A DNA stretch of 64,000 nucleotides, from NCBI RefSeq assembly GCF_040436365.1, contig NZ_AP026369.1, forward strand, positions 1,427,501 through 1,491,500. Reading direction: 5' to 3'. Positions 8,421-16,466 of the stretch are shown piece by piece (the stretch's first letter is position 1; each line of letters starts with the position of its first letter). The notes beneath the pieces are model-generated. The model did not search any database. It saw nothing but the letters and a program-made list of their open reading frames with translations, and was not told the DNA's origin. Made by a program: the position numbers and the translations under genes. This DNA is from Hydrogenimonas sp. SS33. Lineage in GTDB: Bacteria > Campylobacterota > Campylobacteria > Campylobacterales > Hydrogenimonadaceae.

Positions 8421-9806
8421 CTATGCCATTCCCAGGTTCTGACGGATGTACTCGCCAAAGGCTTCGTTGCGTTTTAGAATCTGGTTGAGCTCTCCGTCGG
8501 TCTGGTAAGAGAGGAGTATCTCGATGGGGGTGGCGGGGTTGGAAGCCAGGGCTTTGTGTATCTCCCTCTCCCTGATTTTCGAGAAATTTAGCAGCAGGCG
8601 CCGGGGCGTGGAGGGGTTGCCGGCCAGCGCGATATAGACCTCTTTGTCCCGCACCCGCGTCAGGCGCTCGATCATCGCTTCGGGGAGGGACAGATTCGCC
8701 GCCAGGGCGCGCAGCACCTCGGGTCGGCGGCCCTTCTCCAGCGTTTCGTACAAGGAGAGAGGCAACGCTTCGTTGGCGGCCAGTGTCTCCAACACTTGAC
8801 TCTCCCCACTTTCAAGAAGGAGCCGGTAGGCCTCCCCGTCGAGGCGAACGTTTGCCGCCAGGGCGCACAGCAGCGCCTCATCCCCCTCTTCCAGTGCCTT
8901 TTCGACATCTCCGGGTGTCAAAGGCTGCTCGGCATAGACCGCCCGGCGGACCTGTGCGTCTTTCTTTTCCAGTAGGGCCTCCCGCACCGCATCCGACAGG
9001 GCCGGGTTTCTCGCCAACCCTTCCCAACTTCGCCTCTCATCGCTTTCCAGAAGCTTTCGCTGCATCCTTTCCTCCAGCGCGGGGTGGGCGGCGGCGAAAC
9101 CTCCTTTGCGCGGGTCCGCCGAAGCGATGAACCGTTCGAGAAGCGGGGCCGGAAGTTTTGGGTTGAGCAGCAGCGATTCGTGCAGCGTTCTGGGCATCCA
9201 CGCATCCCGGCTGCGCTGGGTGATCTCGTAGTCGGGCACCTGGGCCAGAGCTTCCAGAAGCGCCGGATGTTCGGCCTGGGCCGCCACCAGAAAGAGCCCG
9301 ACGGGGGAATACTGGATATTGTGGTTCTTTTCGATTTCGGGATAGAAGCGGGCCACCACGCTCCCCGCCACATCGCGATTCTCGTCGCTTTCGTAGGGCC
9401 CCAGCCCCTCCCAGTCGTACCGTTTGAGAATCTCACAGAAGAGGTCGTCGTGGATGGCGGGGTTGTGCAGCAGGTTGATCATCCGCTCCCGGTTGGGGAA
9501 AAGAGTGAGGCTGGCGATCAGCGATTCGGCATCGATATGGGTGGCGTACCACGCCTCCAGCGCCTCCAGCGTCACCACCGGGATGCCCGCCCTCTCCCGC
9601 TCGTCGCTCCACGCCTCTTCGACCGGATTGACCAGGCGGCCCAGGACGATCATGCCGATCCCCTCCTGCTCCGTCGACTGCGCCCTTTCCGCGCCGACAC
9701 GGTCGAGAAAAAGTTCGATATCCTCTTCGCTCATGGTTCTGCTCTTGCCAAGAAAAAGCACTCTTTTGCCGGCAATGGACGCCAGCGCCTCCTCCATCGG
9801 CATCAT
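8421..9806 (-). CDS. LRV-repeat protein with BRCT-like N-terminus
   Basis: A 461-residue protein. The first about 80 residues look like a BRCT fold (LASIAGKRVLFLGKSR, then MIVLGR and IPVVTLEALEAW). The rest is an alpha-helical repeat with recurring ALA.NP..P and LL elements such as ALASNPATPIEIL, ALAGNPSTPRRLL and ALAANLSLPEAM, typical of leucine-rich variant repeats. It is probably a protein- or DNA-binding scaffold; the function is unknown. I start it at the ATG at 9806 (ATGATG), 1 bp after the ankyrin stop, instead of the longer frame from 9911, whose extra N-terminus is antisense-like Pro/Arg/Ser-rich sequence. It lies in the MoxR/VWA/macrodomain neighbourhood. Confidence 0.75.
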   Translation of the reverse strand: MMPMEEALASIAGKRVLFLGKSRTMSEEDIELFLDRVGAERAQSTEQEGIGMIVLGRLVNPVEEAWSDERERAGIPVVTLEALEAWYATHIDAESLIASLTLFPNRERMINLLHNPAIHDDLFCEILKRYDWEGLGPYESDENRDVAGSVVARFYPEIEKNHNIQYSPVGLFLVAAQAEHPALLEALAQVPDYEITQRSRDAWMPRTLHESLLLNPKLPAPLLERFIASADPRKGGFAAAHPALEERMQRKLLESDERRSWEGLARNPALSDAVREALLEKKDAQVRRAVYAEQPLTPGDVEKALEEGDEALLCALAANVRLDGEAYRLLLESGESQVLETLAANEALPLSLYETLEKGRRPEVLRALAANLSLPEAMIERLTRVRDKEVYIALAGNPSTPRRLLLNFSKIREREIHKALASNPATPIEILLSYQTDGELNQILKRNEAFGEYIRQNLGMA

Positions 9807-9807
9807 C

Positions 9808-10302
9808 TCAAAAAGGGTTCTCCATCTTCTCGGCGATCCACCTGCCCGCCCGCTCCCTGCGAAGCTTCCTGGCGAAATCGGCGGCGGTGAAACCGAACTG
9901 GTCCTCGGCATAGAGGTCCGCGCCGTGGGCGTAGAGCAGCTCCATCATCTCGATATAGTCGAAACAGGCCGCCAGCATCAGGGCCGTCATGCCGCTTTTG
10001 CGCCGGGTCGCCGCCGGGTCGATCCCCCTCTCGATGAAGAGCTTCACCAGGTCGACCCGGTTCTTCTCCACCGCCTCGTCCAGCAGGCTCACCCCCTCCT
10101 CGGTCGTCCACATCAGGTCGGCGCCCCGCTGCAATAGCAACTCCACCATCTCCCTGGAAGCGCCGCTCTTGATGGCCACCAGCAGCAGCGGCCGCCCCTG
10201 CTCGTCGACGACATTGGCATTGGAAGCGTCCAGCAACGCTTCGGCTTCGGCAACGGCATCGGCCCTCACCGCTTCGATCAATTCATTTTTTTTATCGTTC
10301 AT
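9808..10302 (-). CDS. Ankyrin-repeat protein
   Basis: A 164-residue cytosolic protein made of about four ankyrin repeats (GRPLLLVAIKSGASREMVELLLQRGA-type, EGVSLLDEAVEKNRVDLV, GMTALMLAACFDYIEMMELL, FGFTAADFARK). There is no signal peptide. It opens the cluster that continues with the LRV/BRCT protein 2 bp downstream. A TATAAT box lies 7 bp before the ATG and no Shine-Dalgarno is visible, so the mRNA may be leaderless. It is probably an interaction partner; specific targets are unknown. Confidence 0.88.
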   Translation of the reverse strand: MNDKKNELIEAVRADAVAEAEALLDASNANVVDEQGRPLLLVAIKSGASREMVELLLQRGADLMWTTEEGVSLLDEAVEKNRVDLVKLFIERGIDPAATRRKSGMTALMLAACFDYIEMMELLYAHGADLYAEDQFGFTAADFARKLRRERAGRWIAEKMENPF

Positions 10303-10308
10303 AGGAAA

Positions 10309-10314
10309 ATTATA
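10309..10314 (-). promoter_or_regulatory. -10 box (TATAAT) of ankyrin gene, apparently leaderless
   Basis: On the minus strand the order is TATAAT, six bases (TTTCCT), then ATG. Transcription would start at or within a base or two of the start codon. Confidence 0.55.
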
Positions 10315-10336
10315 GCAGCAAAAAGGAAAGCTGTTA

Positions 10337-10371
10337 TGGTTTTTTGGCTTTAGTTTTTGGTTTTCAACTTT
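10337..10371. repeat. Degenerate heptamer tract (GGTTTTT-like)
   Basis: Period-7 series GGTTTTT, TGGCTTT, AGTTTTT, GGTTTTC, AACTTTC in the spacer between hypA (downstream end) and the ankyrin gene. It is more decayed than the other arrays, so it is called with less certainty. Confidence 0.5.
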
Positions 10372-10401
10372 CGGCGCCCATCTCTTTGAAGACAGCCCGC
10401 T

Positions 10402-10743
10402 TCACTCCATCTCCAGGCTCATCAGATACATCTCCTCCCCATCGACGACGTTCGTCGCCAAACTTCCGCATTTGGGACAGGCCATGGCCAACTCTTGCAA
10501 TGTGCTTTTCGTTTTGCAGTCATGGCAGTAAACGACCAGCGGCTGGATGTTCATGATAAACTCCGCCCCGTCACAAACGGTACCCTCTTTGAAGGTATCG
10601 AAAGCCGTTTGCAGCAGGTCCGGTTCCACCCCGCTGAGCACGCCGATTTTGGTAACGACCTTGAGTATCTTGCCGGCGCCGTGTTTTGCGGCGTGCTCTT
10701 CGCACTGGTTGAGCAGCGCCTGGACAATGGAGTATTCGTGCAT
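10402..10743 (-). CDS. hypA: Hydrogenase nickel-insertion protein HypA
   Basis: A 113-residue protein with the invariant nickel-binding start MHEYSIV (Met1-His2-Glu3) and a zinc site made of YCHDC and ACPKCGS. With HypB it delivers Ni to the hydrogenase large subunit. It is the last gene of the nickel-permease-hypBCDEX-A run, 44 bp after hypX. It has the usual family length. Both hydrogenases in this window would need it. Confidence 0.97.
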   Translation of the reverse strand: MHEYSIVQALLNQCEEHAAKHGAGKILKVVTKIGVLSGVEPDLLQTAFDTFKEGTVCDGAEFIMNIQPLVVYCHDCKTKSTLQELAMACPKCGSLATNVVDGEEMYLMSLEME

Positions 10744-10787
10744 GAAGTTCCTCGTTATTTGTGTACCGGTAGATTGGCTTTCGCCTC

Positions 10788-12455
10788 TTACTTCTCAGCC
10801 CGTCTATGCCTCGCGATCCTCTCCGGCGCTCTGGCGGGGCAGACTTTGTAGACAAAATCGTGGCGCAGGCGGTGAAAATCGCTCTTTGGGTCCCAAAACT
10901 CCGGGTGCATCCGCTTCAGTTCCGCCTCTTTGCAGGCGTCGATCCTCTCCCGATCCCGCTCCAGCCGCTCTCGTTTGGCATCCAGGAGATCGTAGTAGCG
11001 ATCCTCATCCTCCAGCAGTTCTCGGCACCACTTTTTCAACGACTCCTCATACCTCTCCGCTTCGAAAAGAGCATCGATCATCCCGAGATCCTTGGCCCTT
11101 TTGGCGCTAACAGGCAGGCAAGCCTCCAGAAGCTCTTTGGCCCGCTCCTCCCCCACCCGTCCGGGCAGTGTGTAGGTATGGTATTCGCTGCCGCTTAGCC
11201 CCATGGTCTTGTAGTGGGAGTTGAGCACCACCCCCTCTCTGGCCACGGCGAAATCGCAAGCCAGCCCCAGAAAAACACCGCCCGCCCCCGCGTTGGCCCC
11301 AAAGCTCGCCATGGTGAGGATGTCGTCGGAAAAGAGAAGGGTCTCGATGAGATTGTTCATGGCGTTGATGTTGCTCCAGCCGTCCTCGCCCTGCTTTTTG
11401 CTCTCTTCGAGAATGGTCAGGTGGATCCCGTTGCTGAAAAAGTTTGGCCCGCCGGTGAGCACCAGCAGATCAACCTCGTCGCGCAGCGTCTCGACGGCAT
11501 ACTTGAGACGGATGCACTGTTCGGCGCTCATCGCCCCGTTGTAGAAGTCAAAGCCCAGATAGCCGATGCGCCCCTCCTGGACAAAGGTGATCTCTTTGAA
11601 GGTCTGCAAAGAGGGATCCACATAGAGGGGAATGCGCCGCTCCTTGATCCCCTTGAGACGCTCTTTGAGTACATAGGTCGCCGGCAGTTTGAAACGGCCG
11701 GGCTCTTTGAGATGGCTGATCCAGACCGCCCCGTCAACCGTCCCCAGGCAGATTGAGCCGTTGCGCTTGGCCAAAACCGCTTTGGGCTCGCCTCTGAGTT
11801 CCCCCTCGCTGTGGGCGCCGTAAAGCCTCACCTCCAGCCCCAAAAGCTCCTCTTCGACGCCGGGATGGTTGTCCGATGCGTTGATTTTGCGCACGATCGT
11901 CTCGGTATCGTCCCGCGTCCAGTCGATGCTTCTTTGCTCCTGGCGCACGGGGGCGTGCATCGGCTCCAGCGGTTCCTGCCACCGTGGTGAGAAACCGGGA
12001 TTGTCAAAATATTCGAGAACCTCTTCCAGCAAGCGCAGAGTCGTGACCCCCACTTCCCTACGGTAGATGCGCCCTTTCGGGCTTTCGGGGGGCATGGCGA
12101 AGCTTCCCCAGGCCCAGATGGGGCCGGCATCCATCGCCTCGACCGCCTGCAGCAGGGTCACCCCCCACGCTTTTTCATTGCGCAGCAGGGCCCAATCGAG
12201 CGAACTGGCTCCCCTGTCTCCCGGCGGCCCGGGGTGGACAACGAGGGTGGGCACGCTTTGCCAAATGCTTGCAGGCACCTTCTGCAACAGGTAGGGGCAG
12301 AGGATCAGCTTCGGCTGCCAAAGCGCCACCGCCTCTTCCATCAGCGCCGGCGTGCGGGCATACTCCACGCTCACCTCGTGCCCCAGATCTTCCAGGCGGC
12401 AGAAAACCTGTTGCGTCAGGGAGTTAAAGGCGCTGACCAGAAGAAGAATGCGCAT
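10788..12455 (-). CDS. hypX: HypX: formyl-THF to CO enzyme for NiFe-cofactor assembly
   Basis: A 555-residue two-domain protein. The N-terminal half is formyltransferase-like (MRILLLVSAFNSLTQQ start; HPGPPGDRGASSLDWALL signature; GPIWAWGSF). The C-terminal half is an enoyl-CoA-hydratase fold (ASFGANAGAGGVFLGLACD, LSGSEYHTYTLPGRVG). HypX/HoxX makes the CO ligand of the NiFe site from N10-formyl-THF under aerobic conditions, as known from Ralstonia and Aquifex proteins. I start at the ATG at 12455, 2 bp after the hypE stop, rather than at an upstream in-frame codon inside hypE. It sits between hypE and hypA. Its presence suggests hydrogenase maturation in the presence of oxygen. Confidence 0.93.
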   Translation of the reverse strand: MRILLLVSAFNSLTQQVFCRLEDLGHEVSVEYARTPALMEEAVALWQPKLILCPYLLQKVPASIWQSVPTLVVHPGPPGDRGASSLDWALLRNEKAWGVTLLQAVEAMDAGPIWAWGSFAMPPESPKGRIYRREVGVTTLRLLEEVLEYFDNPGFSPRWQEPLEPMHAPVRQEQRSIDWTRDDTETIVRKINASDNHPGVEEELLGLEVRLYGAHSEGELRGEPKAVLAKRNGSICLGTVDGAVWISHLKEPGRFKLPATYVLKERLKGIKERRIPLYVDPSLQTFKEITFVQEGRIGYLGFDFYNGAMSAEQCIRLKYAVETLRDEVDLLVLTGGPNFFSNGIHLTILEESKKQGEDGWSNINAMNNLIETLLFSDDILTMASFGANAGAGGVFLGLACDFAVAREGVVLNSHYKTMGLSGSEYHTYTLPGRVGEERAKELLEACLPVSAKRAKDLGMIDALFEAERYEESLKKWCRELLEDEDRYYDLLDAKRERLERDRERIDACKEAELKRMHPEFWDPKSDFHRLRHDFVYKVCPARAPERIARHRRAEK

Positions 12456-12457
12456 CT

Positions 12458-13459
12458 TCAGCAGATCCTCGGCAGTAGCTCCCCCGTGGGCCAATCGAGG
12501 AATCGCCGGGTTCCCCAGGGGCTGTTGAGCACCACTTTGCCGGGATACTCCCCTTTGACTTCGCCGATCCGCATCGCCGCTTCCCCGCCGGGGAAGGCTT
12601 CGAGGATCTCCAGGGCCAAAGGCACGTCGGCAGGATCCAGCGCCAGGACGAACGTTCCTTCATTGGCCAGAAAAGCGGGCTCGAAGCCCAGCAGTTCACA
12701 AATCCCCCGCACTTCGTCGCTGATGGGGATCTCCTCTTCGTCGATCTCGATGCAAAGGGCGTTGGCTTCGGCCCACTCGTTGAGCACCGCCGCCAGGCCG
12801 CCCCGTGTGGCGTCGCGCAGCGCGTGGGGCTGGATCCCCGCCTCCAGCAAGGCGGCCACCTGGGGCCAGAGCGAGGCGCAGTCGCTCTCGAGCGCACTTT
12901 CGAGCTCCATTCCCTCTCTCGCCGCGAAGATCGCCGCCCCGTGGCGCCCGATATCGCGGCTGACGATGATAGCATCACCCGGACGGATCGCCTTGATGCC
13001 GATCCCTTCGCCTTGCAACTCACCGATGCCGCTGGTGGTGATAAAGAGCCCGTCCACACTGCCTCGGGGCACCACCTTGGTGTCACCGCTGACGACGAGG
13101 GCGTCGTTGAGCGCGAGCTCTTTTTTGAGCGAACGGACGATCTTTTCGAGCGATCGCACCTCAAAGCCCTCTTCGATCACCACCGACAAAGAGAGATAGC
13201 GCGGCTGCGCCCCCATCATCGCCAGGTCGTTGCAGGTACCGCAGACGCTGAGTTTGCCGATATCCCCGCCGGGAAAAAAGAGAGGGCTGACGGTAAAACT
13301 GTCGGTGGTGAAGGCGGGGCGTTCCAGGGCCTTTAAAACCGCCGCATCTTCGCCGCGGTCCAAAATATCGTTGCCCAGATGGCGCCAGAAGAGCTCTTTG
13401 ATCAGAGCGTGGTTCTCCGCCCCGCCGTTGCCCTGGGCCAGGGTGATGCACTTTTTCAT
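12458..13459 (-). CDS. hypE: Hydrogenase maturation protein HypE
   Basis: A 333-residue member of the AIR-synthase/PurM-like family. It dehydrates the carbamoyl group that HypF places on its C-terminal Cys to give the thiocyanate used for Fe-CN. The protein ends in the required PRIC. Also visible are LAQGNGGAE, VCGTCNDLAMMGA and DATRGGLAAVLNE. Start ATG at 13459 with AAGGAAG upstream. It is followed by hypX after 2 bp and preceded by hypD after 25 bp. Confidence 0.97.
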   Translation of the reverse strand: MKKCITLAQGNGGAENHALIKELFWRHLGNDILDRGEDAAVLKALERPAFTTDSFTVSPLFFPGGDIGKLSVCGTCNDLAMMGAQPRYLSLSVVIEEGFEVRSLEKIVRSLKKELALNDALVVSGDTKVVPRGSVDGLFITTSGIGELQGEGIGIKAIRPGDAIIVSRDIGRHGAAIFAAREGMELESALESDCASLWPQVAALLEAGIQPHALRDATRGGLAAVLNEWAEANALCIEIDEEEIPISDEVRGICELLGFEPAFLANEGTFVLALDPADVPLALEILEAFPGGEAAMRIGEVKGEYPGKVVLNSPWGTRRFLDWPTGELLPRIC

Positions 13460-13484
13460 CGTCGCTTCTTCCTTTTGCACAATA

Positions 13485-14630
13485 TCATTTCAAAAGATCC
13501 CCGTATTTGTAGTAGGCCGCGCAGGCCCCTTCGCTGCTGACCATGCAGCTGCCCAGCGGTTTGCTCGGCGTGCAGGCGGTGCCGAAGACCTGGCACTCGG
13601 TGGGCTCGGCCATCCCCCGCAGTATATCGCCGCAGATGCAGAGTTTATGGTCTTCGATCTCTTCGACGGGCAGTATCTCGGCATAGACCTTCTCCGCATC
13701 CAGGTGGGCGTAGGCCTCCAGCAGCTTCAGGGCGCTGTGGGGGATGTTGCCCAAGCCCCGCCATTTGAAAAGCCCCCGTTTTTCGAAAACCTCGTCGATC
13801 TGTCGCTGGGCGGCCAGGTTGCCCTCCATCGTGACGCTGCGCTTGTATTGGATCTCCAGCTCACGGCGCCCTTGGGTGAATTGGCGCACCAGCATCAAGA
13901 CCCCCTCCATCACATCCACCGGTTCGAAGCCGCTAACGACCACCGGCCGGCCGTAACGCTCGGGAAACTCCCGGTAGATCTTGGCCCCGGCGATGACACT
14001 GACGTGGCTGGGGCCGATGAAGGCATCGATACGGTTGTTGTAGCTGTCGATGTGCTCGTCCCGGCTGTCGATGAGTTCGCGCATCACCTCCGGAACGGTC
14101 ACATGGTTGATGTGATAGAGCAGGTTCTTCACGCCCAGATCTTCGGCGCGTCGGATGAGCGCGGCGGTCATCGGGGTGGTCGTCTCAAACCCGATGGCGA
14201 AGAAGATAACGCTCTTGCCGGGATTTTCCCGGGCGATCTTGAGCGCGTCCAGGGGCGAATAGACAAAACGCACATCCGCCCCCTCGCTGCGGGCCTGCTG
14301 CAGGGAGCCTCTGGAGCCGGGGACTTTGATCATATCCCCTAATGTCACCAGGATCACATCGGGCTGCCGGGCCAGAATGTAGGCGTGGTCGATCCGCTCC
14401 TTGGGCATGATGCAAACGGGGCAGCCCGGACCGTGGATAAAGCGGATCTTCTCGGGCAGCAATTGCTTGAGGCCGTATTTCATGATGGTATGGGTGTGGC
14501 CGCCGCACACCTCCATGATGTTCACCGGCCGCTCGAGCCCTTCGCTTTCTTGGTGGATCAGCTCCGCCAAGGCACGGATGGTCTTGGGATCACGAAAATC
14601 GTCATAGAGGTTTTTCAGTGTCAGGTTCAA
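13485..14630 (-). CDS. hypD: Hydrogenase maturation protein HypD
   Basis: The [4Fe-4S] scaffold on which the Fe(CN)2CO unit is built with HypC. Signatures are MEVCGGHTHTIMKYG, GPGCPVCIMP, GFETTTP and, in the C-terminal region, CICGDILRG with further Cys (GTACTPSKPLGSCMVSSEGA). The best start is a TTG at 14630: AGGAGGGAG lies just before it and it overlaps the hypC stop (TTGA). The GTG at 14651 has no ribosome site and would add seven mostly Arg residues. Predicted length 381. Confidence 0.96.
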   Translation of the reverse strand: MNLTLKNLYDDFRDPKTIRALAELIHQESEGLERPVNIMEVCGGHTHTIMKYGLKQLLPEKIRFIHGPGCPVCIMPKERIDHAYILARQPDVILVTLGDMIKVPGSRGSLQQARSEGADVRFVYSPLDALKIARENPGKSVIFFAIGFETTTPMTAALIRRAEDLGVKNLLYHINHVTVPEVMRELIDSRDEHIDSYNNRIDAFIGPSHVSVIAGAKIYREFPERYGRPVVVSGFEPVDVMEGVLMLVRQFTQGRRELEIQYKRSVTMEGNLAAQRQIDEVFEKRGLFKWRGLGNIPHSALKLLEAYAHLDAEKVYAEILPVEEIEDHKLCICGDILRGMAEPTECQVFGTACTPSKPLGSCMVSSEGACAAYYKYGDLLK

Positions 14631-14917
14631 GCGCTCCCTCCTCCGTCGCACCGGTCGCCCTCCAAAATCGCCTTTTGCCGTTCCTCTTTATCCATCAACG
14701 CCAAAATCTCCTTGTAGGTTTCGATGGAAGCGAGCGCCTCCTCTTCGCTGATGATGTTCATGGCAAAACCGATATGAATGAGGACATAATCGCCGATCTT
14801 GACCTCGTTTTCGATAAAGTCGATTCCCACTTCGCGCTGCACACCCATGGTATCGACCACCGCCGTCGCCTTCTCTTTGTCGATCTTGACCACTTTGCTC
14901 GGAATAGAAAGACACAT
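14627..14917 (-). CDS. hypC: Hydrogenase chaperone HypC
   Basis: A 96-residue member of the HypC/HybG family with the essential Met-Cys N-terminus (MCLSIPSKVV) and the G.Y VLIHIGFAM core. It shuttles the Fe(CN)2CO group from HypD to the large-subunit precursor. The stop overlaps the probable TTG start of hypD. The C-terminal tail is Asp/Gly-rich and slightly longer than usual. Confidence 0.97.
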   Translation of the reverse strand: MCLSIPSKVVKIDKEKATAVVDTMGVQREVGIDFIENEVKIGDYVLIHIGFAMNIISEEEALASIETYKEILALMDKEERQKAILEGDRCDGGGSA

Positions 14918-14926
14918 CTTTTTTCC

Positions 14927-15712
14927 TTATCGCATTTTGCGCTTGAATTCGATCCACTCGATCACCCGCTCAATCGTCTCGGGCTCTTTGATGTTCACCT
15001 CCAGGATATCCACGCCCGGTTTGATTTTGCGCGCCTCGGCCTTTTCATGCTCGATGTCGTAGTCGAAATAGGGGAGCAGATCGGTTTTGGTAATCAGCAC
15101 CAGATCGGCCTGACGAAACATGACGGGGTACTTTTCGATCTTGTCGCTCCCCTCAGGCACACTGACGAGCACGATGTTCAGATGGGTGCCGACATCGTAG
15201 CTGGCGGGGCAGACCAAGTTGCCCACATTCTCCACAAAGCAAACATCGATCTGATCGAGCGGCATATCGTGCAGCCCTTTGTGGACCATAAAAGCGTCCA
15301 GGTGGCAGGCGCTTCCCGTCGTAATTTGATGGGCCGGAATCCCCTTGGCCCGCAGGCGGTCGGCATCCCGATTGGTTTCCAGATCCCCCTCGATCACGCC
15401 GAATTTGAAAGGCGCCGTCTGGGCCATCTTCTCCAACAGCGTGGTCTTTCCGCTGCCCGGAGAGCTCATCAGGTTGATCGCCAGCACATTGTGGGCATCG
15501 AAATGGGCACGGTTATGGGCCGCTTCGTGGTCGTTCTTGTCCAGGATCTTCTGAATTACCGAAATCGTTTTGGCATCGTTGAGCTGGGGGTTGTGATGCA
15601 GGTGCTCATGGGCCTTTTGGTGTTCGTGGGAATGGTGTTCGTGATCGTGATGATAGTGTTCATGGTCGTGGTGTTCGTGTCCGGTAAGGCTACAGCCGCA
15701 GTCTTTACACAT
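14927..15712 (-). CDS. hypB: Hydrogenase nickel GTPase HypB
   Basis: A 261-residue SIMIBI-class GTPase that powers nickel insertion with HypA. The N-terminus has CKDCGC, the high-affinity Ni motif form, followed by a His/Asp/Glu-rich stretch (about residues 12-45) suited to nickel storage. The G1 loop is SSPGSGKTTLLE, then GDLETNRDADR, and CxxH-type metal residues near ASYDVGTHLN. It is preceded by a nickel permease gene 36 bp upstream, so nickel uptake, storage and insertion are expressed together. Confidence 0.97.
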   Translation of the reverse strand: MCKDCGCSLTGHEHHDHEHYHHDHEHHSHEHQKAHEHLHHNPQLNDAKTISVIQKILDKNDHEAAHNRAHFDAHNVLAINLMSSPGSGKTTLLEKMAQTAPFKFGVIEGDLETNRDADRLRAKGIPAHQITTGSACHLDAFMVHKGLHDMPLDQIDVCFVENVGNLVCPASYDVGTHLNIVLVSVPEGSDKIEKYPVMFRQADLVLITKTDLLPYFDYDIEHEKAEARKIKPGVDILEVNIKEPETIERVIEWIEFKRKMR

Positions 15713-15748
15713 AATTGATCCTTTGTATGAAAGAGGTAATGTCGAGCG

Positions 15749-16396
15749 TTATAAAAGCATTTGGGATCCGACAACCAGCGACACCGCCCCCGCCGTGGCG
15801 AAGGCCAGCCGTACATTCCTTTTGCTTGTGAGCAGGTTGTCGTTGATCAGCGAGATCATGTAACCGAAAATCATGAAAACCGACATGACGCCCAGGGTAA
15901 AAGCGAGTACCATCCAGAGATTGACTTCGTTATGGGCGATGGCACTGAGGGTCACCAGCATGCCCCGCACGCCCCCGATCCCCATGAGCGCACCGATGGT
16001 AAGGGCCGAAGCGGTGCGTTTTTCAAAGTCGGCATCGTCGTGGTCGTGGGCTTTGCCGAACCAGATATGGATATGCTCTTTGCCGTTGTGGCTGTGCATG
16101 CCCAGCTGAATCCGGTCCGTCGCCGCCATGAAAAGGAGATAGAGGCCGATCAAAAAAATGACCGAGGAGGAGATGACGTCACCGTAGGAGAGCAACGCTT
16201 CACTCAATTCGACGTGCTGAAGAATTTTCGCGAAAACAAAGAGACTGATACCGTGTCCCACGGCAAAGGCGAGGGTGATCCAGAGGGTCTTGGCCCTGCT
16301 CTTGCCGATGGAAAAATCGGCGATCGCCGTGAGATGATCGGGCCCGAAGGCGTGCAAAACCCCGTACCAGAACATGACTGCATACCCTATCGACAT
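15749..16396 (-). CDS. Nickel permease-like membrane protein (NiCoT/HupE-UreJ related)
   Basis: A 215-residue membrane protein with about six hydrophobic helices. Helix I has HAFGPDHLTAI, close to the HA-x4-DH nickel signature of NiCoT/RcnA-type transporters, and a middle loop is His/Asp-rich (MHSHNGKEHIHIWFGKAHDHDD). It probably imports nickel for HypAB, given its place as first gene of the hyp operon; efflux is a less likely alternative. I choose the ATG at 16396 with AAGGGAG before it, not the longer frame from 16426, which would start within the operator palindrome. Confidence 0.8.
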   Translation of the reverse strand: MSIGYAVMFWYGVLHAFGPDHLTAIADFSIGKSRAKTLWITLAFAVGHGISLFVFAKILQHVELSEALLSYGDVISSSVIFLIGLYLLFMAATDRIQLGMHSHNGKEHIHIWFGKAHDHDDADFEKRTASALTIGALMGIGGVRGMLVTLSAIAHNEVNLWMVLAFTLGVMSVFMIFGYMISLINDNLLTSKRNVRLAFATAGAVSLVVGSQMLL

Positions 16397-16415
16397 CGGC
16401 ATCTCCCTTTTTGAG

Positions 16416-16445
16416 TGAATGGTCATTCAGTTTGGATTTATTATA
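16416..16445 (-). promoter_or_regulatory. hyp-operon promoter with TetR-type operator TGAATGACCATTCA
   Basis: Minus strand: TATAAT at 16440-16445 and, ten bases further, the dyad TGAATG-AC-CATTCA at 16416-16429 (written on the plus strand as TGAATGGTCATTCA). The dyad would cover the transcription start, a place suited to repression. It matches 12 of 14 bases with the site before hydA (25409-25422). It also lies in the leader of the opposite-strand zinc-ribbon gene, so it could serve both. Confidence 0.7.
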
Positions 16446-16466
16446 GCGCGCTATGATAAAGGAAGT

